Source: UA16 sp905478895 (GTDB lineage: Bacteria; Bacteroidota; Bacteroidia; Flavobacteriales_D; Sanyastnellaceae). Taken from it: DNA of 64,000 bases. Each line of letters begins with the position of its first letter. The first letter of the stretch is position 1. The notes under the pieces were generated by a model. The model was not told where the DNA came from. It ran no database searches and worked only from the letters and a program-made list of their open reading frames with translations. This document shows, piece by piece, positions 61,215 to 64,000 of the stretch. The stretch lies in assembly GCA_943788495.1 (NCBI GenBank), contig CALSQO010000001.1:124001-188000 (forward strand). Reading direction: 5' to 3'. A program made the translations under genes and the position numbers.

Positions 61215-64000
61215 ATGATGAGATCTGCAATGTTCAGCCTACAAAAAAGACAACCTTTTTCGATTGTGAATTTGCGCGTTTTGCGCGGAATTACGACGAT
61301 GCTTTTCACGTGCATTTCATTCGGTGTGTTTGCTCAGTTGGGAGGAAAAAACATAGTCCTTGAAGGGCAGTTCAGTGTCGATTGGTTACCGGAAAATCAT
61401 CCCGGGATTTCAGTAGGAGATTTAGCTCCAAGAGACGGGTTTTGGCTCGATGAAATTCCATGGAATGTCTTCGAGGCAAAACTGCCCCGTCATTGGCCTG
61501 CAGCCCAAGACTTGGTGACGCAATCCAATTGGTTGGATGTGGACTCCACGGTACTTACAATTCGCCAGCGCCAGTTGCTCAGGGAATGCAGCGATACGGA
61601 TGAGTTGTCTTGGGACTTCGTAGAAGGTGATTTTTTTGCCAGTGCCCAGATTCAAACGCCGGTCGTGCGTTTTAATGCCGCAAGGGAACAGTTTGAACGA
61701 TTGAATAGCATTGAATTTGCCCTGGCCATAGCAGAAGGATCCGCAGATCAATTCGGGGCAGGCGAATTTCAGCGAATGCGCGATTGGCCAAGCACTAGTC
61801 CGCTTGCCAATGGCCATTTTATTCGCATTTCTATACCAACGGATGGGGTGTACCGCATCGGGCGAGATTGGATTCAAGCCGCAGGCTTTGATCCCGACAC
61901 ATTGGATCCTCGACGCATGCGGATTTTTGGCAATGGCGGGAGTATGTTGCCGACTGACAACGCCGAGGAACGTGCATTGGGGTTGCTTCCCGTGGCCATC
62001 TTGTTTGAAGGAGAAGAAGATGGAAACTGGGACGCCACCGATGCCATTTATTTTTGGGGACAAGGACCTGATGCCTGGAAGCATGATGGGTTGCTTCCCA
62101 ATTGGAAGCACGAGCGAAATGCCTACAACGACAAAGCATGGTATTTTCTGCAGATCAATGGTGATGTAGCAGATGAGTCCTTTCGAATAGCCAATCAATC
62201 CCCTACAATCACTGAGCCGGATACTGCGATTACGACGTTTTGGTCACAACAATTTCATGAGTTGGAATTGGAAAGCCTCAATCGTTCTGGGCGTGAGTGG
62301 TTTGGAGAGTCTTTCGGCACGGTCCCTAACCGAACGGTGGTCTTTAATGTGCCCTACACGACGAATAAGCCGGGAACGATCGCTTACAAAGTGGCTGCGC
62401 AGTCTATGGGAGCAAGCAGCACATTTACATTTACGGCTGCCGATGTGAGTGGAAGTGCTTCGCCGTCTTACACCAGCCAAACCTCCACGAGCAATGTGGC
62501 CAATTTGGCTTCCGGAGAGCAAACAGGTATGATCACAACGGGCTCGGGCCTAAACGCTCGCGTGGAAGTTGACATTGCCTTCGACGCTGCCGTGCCCGGC
62601 GCACTAGGTTGGCTGGATTATGTGCGGATCGCCCAGGAATGCGAATTAAAATTAGCGGGCCCCCAATTGAATTTTTATGCCGAAAGTGCACAATCGATTG
62701 GAATGGGTGCCTACCAATTGGAACAAGCGCCAAATGTGAAAGCTGTTTGGGATGTGACCGAAGGCAACCAACCGCAGCAGTTGAGTTTGGATCAAACGGG
62801 ATCTTCGAGTGTATGGCAATCGCCTCTGGATACGACGAGGCGATTTGCAGTATTTTCAAATTTTGGATTCCCTGAGCCGGAGTTCGCAGGGCCAGCGGAC
62901 AACTTTGACTTGCATCAAATCGAACGTGCAGATTTGGTCATCGCCACACGCGTGGAATACATGGAAGCCGCACAGCGGTTGGCGAAGATTCATGCCGACG
63001 AGGGATTGGAGGTCGCAGTGGTGACGCAACGTGCTGTTTTTGATGAGTTTGCAAGTGGAAGTGTGGATCCTACAGCTTTGAAAATGTTCATGATGATGTT
63101 GCGCGATCGAGCGCTCGCCGGAGGCTGGGATGCGCCGCGGTACCTTCAATTGATGGGCGATGGTACGTTCGCCAACCGCTCCAATCTCATGGCGTCGCCA
63201 TTCCTCATTACCTACCAGAGCGAAAATTCAATCAGTCCTACTTCCAGTTACGTAAGCGATGATTATTTCGGATTTTTGGAGGACGAATATGGGGAAGGAA
63301 TTGGTGACAAAATGGCGATTGGTGTAGGCCGCATAGCGTGCTCGTCACTCGACGAAGCCAATGCAATGGTGGACAAGGTTGAGGCTTATATGCGGCGTCC
63401 GTCGGCCGATGTCGCGGATTCGGGCTGCTTGGATGGAGCGGAAGGCGATGATGGACGTTGGCGAAACCGCATTTGCTTCGTTTCGGACGACATGGATGGC
63501 AATGGGGGGCCGACTGAAATTGAGCACATGCAGAATTCGGATGAACACGCAGAAAAACTGGCCGAAAACCATCCGGCTTATGATGTTGTAAAAATTTACC
63601 TCGACGCTTATCCACAAGAAAGTACGCCAGGTGGTGAGCGTTATCCCGCGGCGCAAGAGGCGATTGATCGTCAGGTTGGAGATGGGGTCTTAATCATGAA
63701 TTACATCGGTCATGGAGGTGAGAAAGGCTGGTCGCACGAGCGCGTACTCAACACCACGACGATTCAGAATTGGACCAATCTCCAGCGCATGCCCCTTTTC
63801 ATGACGGCGACATGTGAACTGGCTCGCTATGACGACCCCGATGTGGATTCTGCCGGTGAAATGATGGTCATGAATCCGGATGGAGGGGCCATTGCTATGC
63901 TGACGACCACACGGGTTGTATTCAGCGGCTCCAATCAGCAGCTAAACCGCGCATTCTATGATGTTGCCCTTTTTGATACAGCTGCGACAGCAATGCGGCT
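61215..64000 (+). CDS. porU: type IX secretion sortase PorU (partial, C-terminus beyond right edge)
   Basis: The open frame runs from ATG 61215 (or ATG 61218) to the window end, 928 codons. A signal peptide with a long basic n-region ends TCISFGVFAQ. The N-terminal domain has RIFGNGGSMLPTDNAEERAL, usual for PorU. A gingipain-type C25 peptidase domain starts at about residue 575. The catalytic pair is His833 in NYIGHGGE and Cys867 in TATCELARYDD, 34 residues apart as in gingipains. PorU removes the sorting domain of type IX cargo and attaches the cargo to lipopolysaccharide. The 176 bases upstream hold no exact TAnnTTTG match. The domains after the peptidase are not visible. Confidence 0.93.
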   Translation, partial: MMRSAMFSLQKRQPFSIVNLRVLRGITTMLFTCISFGVFAQLGGKNIVLEGQFSVDWLPENHPGISVGDLAPRDGFWLDEIPWNVFEAKLPRHWPAAQDLVTQSNWLDVDSTVLTIRQRQLLRECSDTDELSWDFVEGDFFASAQIQTPVVRFNAAREQFERLNSIEFALAIAEGSADQFGAGEFQRMRDWPSTSPLANGHFIRISIPTDGVYRIGRDWIQAAGFDPDTLDPRRMRIFGNGGSMLPTDNAEERALGLLPVAILFEGEEDGNWDATDAIYFWGQGPDAWKHDGLLPNWKHERNAYNDKAWYFLQINGDVADESFRIANQSPTITEPDTAITTFWSQQFHELELESLNRSGREWFGESFGTVPNRTVVFNVPYTTNKPGTIAYKVAAQSMGASSTFTFTAADVSGSASPSYTSQTSTSNVANLASGEQTGMITTGSGLNARVEVDIAFDAAVPGALGWLDYVRIAQECELKLAGPQLNFYAESAQSIGMGAYQLEQAPNVKAVWDVTEGNQPQQLSLDQTGSSSVWQSPLDTTRRFAVFSNFGFPEPEFAGPADNFDLHQIERADLVIATRVEYMEAAQRLAKIHADEGLEVAVVTQRAVFDEFASGSVDPTALKMFMMMLRDRALAGGWDAPRYLQLMGDGTFANRSNLMASPFLITYQSENSISPTSSYVSDDYFGFLEDEYGEGIGDKMAIGVGRIACSSLDEANAMVDKVEAYMRRPSADVADSGCLDGAEGDDGRWRNRICFVSDDMDGNGGPTEIEHMQNSDEHAEKLAENHPAYDVVKIYLDAYPQESTPGGERYPAAQEAIDRQVGDGVLIMNYIGHGGEKGWSHERVLNTTTIQNWTNLQRMPLFMTATCELARYDDPDVDSAGEMMVMNPDGGAIAMLTTTRVVFSGSNQQLNRAFYDVALFDTAATAMR

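Overview
The window is a stretch of Bacteroidota chromosome, most likely from a marine or free-living member of the Flavobacteriales. Three things support this. Core gene neighbourhoods typical of the phylum are present (mutY-ssb-gldE-gldD, porX-tsaE-ald, gldJ close to porU). Parts of the type IX secretion and gliding apparatus are present (GldD, GldE, GldJ, PorX, PorU, a PorP/SprF protein). The Bacteroidota promoter element TAnnTTTG, or the variant TAnnTTCG, sits just upstream of many start codons. Gene density is very high, no gap between genes exceeds 300 bases, and I see no insertion sequence, prophage, integron or CRISPR array.

Layout. 1-5.9 kb: a PlsC-like acyltransferase (cut by the left edge), pheT, tRNA-Pro, a small conserved protein, two envelope proteins and pheS. 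5.9-12.7 kb: a TPR protein ending in a kinase-like domain that looks degenerate, an M28-type lipoprotein, cysS, a threonine-dehydrogenase-like gene and divergent queA. 12.7-24.3 kb: a long minus-strand run of envelope and repair genes (mutY, ssb, gldE, gldD, coaX, an outer-membrane protein, a TPR protein, lptC, a small membrane protein, a CorC/CNNM protein, ppiD). 24.4-27 kb: HU, a TPR protein, a 29-residue basic protein and ribonuclease G/E. 27-31.7 kb: an HD phosphohydrolase divergent from porX-tsaE-ald. 31.7-37.9 kb: mutS, clpX, clpP, trigger factor and tRNA-Leu on the minus strand. 38-43.8 kb: an OstA-like protein, two outer-membrane-like proteins, efp and a GAF-PP2C phosphatase. 43.8-49.6 kb: a small polysaccharide locus (Wzy-, Wzz- and Wzx-like, glycosyltransferase) with rnhB. 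49.7-53.7 kb: a 1322-residue secreted multidomain protein. 53.8-64 kb: a lipoprotein, a LuxE-like enzyme, tyrS, murF, gldJ, a PorP/SprF protein and the start of porU, cut by the right edge.

How the genes fit together. Much of the window serves the cell envelope: lipopolysaccharide transport (LptC, OstA-like), surface polysaccharide, peptidoglycan precursor synthesis (MurF), periplasmic folding (PpiD, cyclophilin) and type IX secretion with its regulator PorX. The rest is translation (three aminoacyl-tRNA synthetases, EF-P, two tRNAs, TsaE, QueA) and repair or protein quality control (MutS, MutY, SSB, RNase HII, ClpXP, trigger factor).

I do not see a clearly new multi-gene system. The most interesting leads are the multidomain secreted protein with a cupredoxin and a dockerin-like C-terminus, the apparent pseudo-histidine kinase, the palindrome between porX and the HD gene, and an apparent frameshift in the signal peptide of the OstA-like gene. 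All functions are inferred from reading the sequence; no searches were run.
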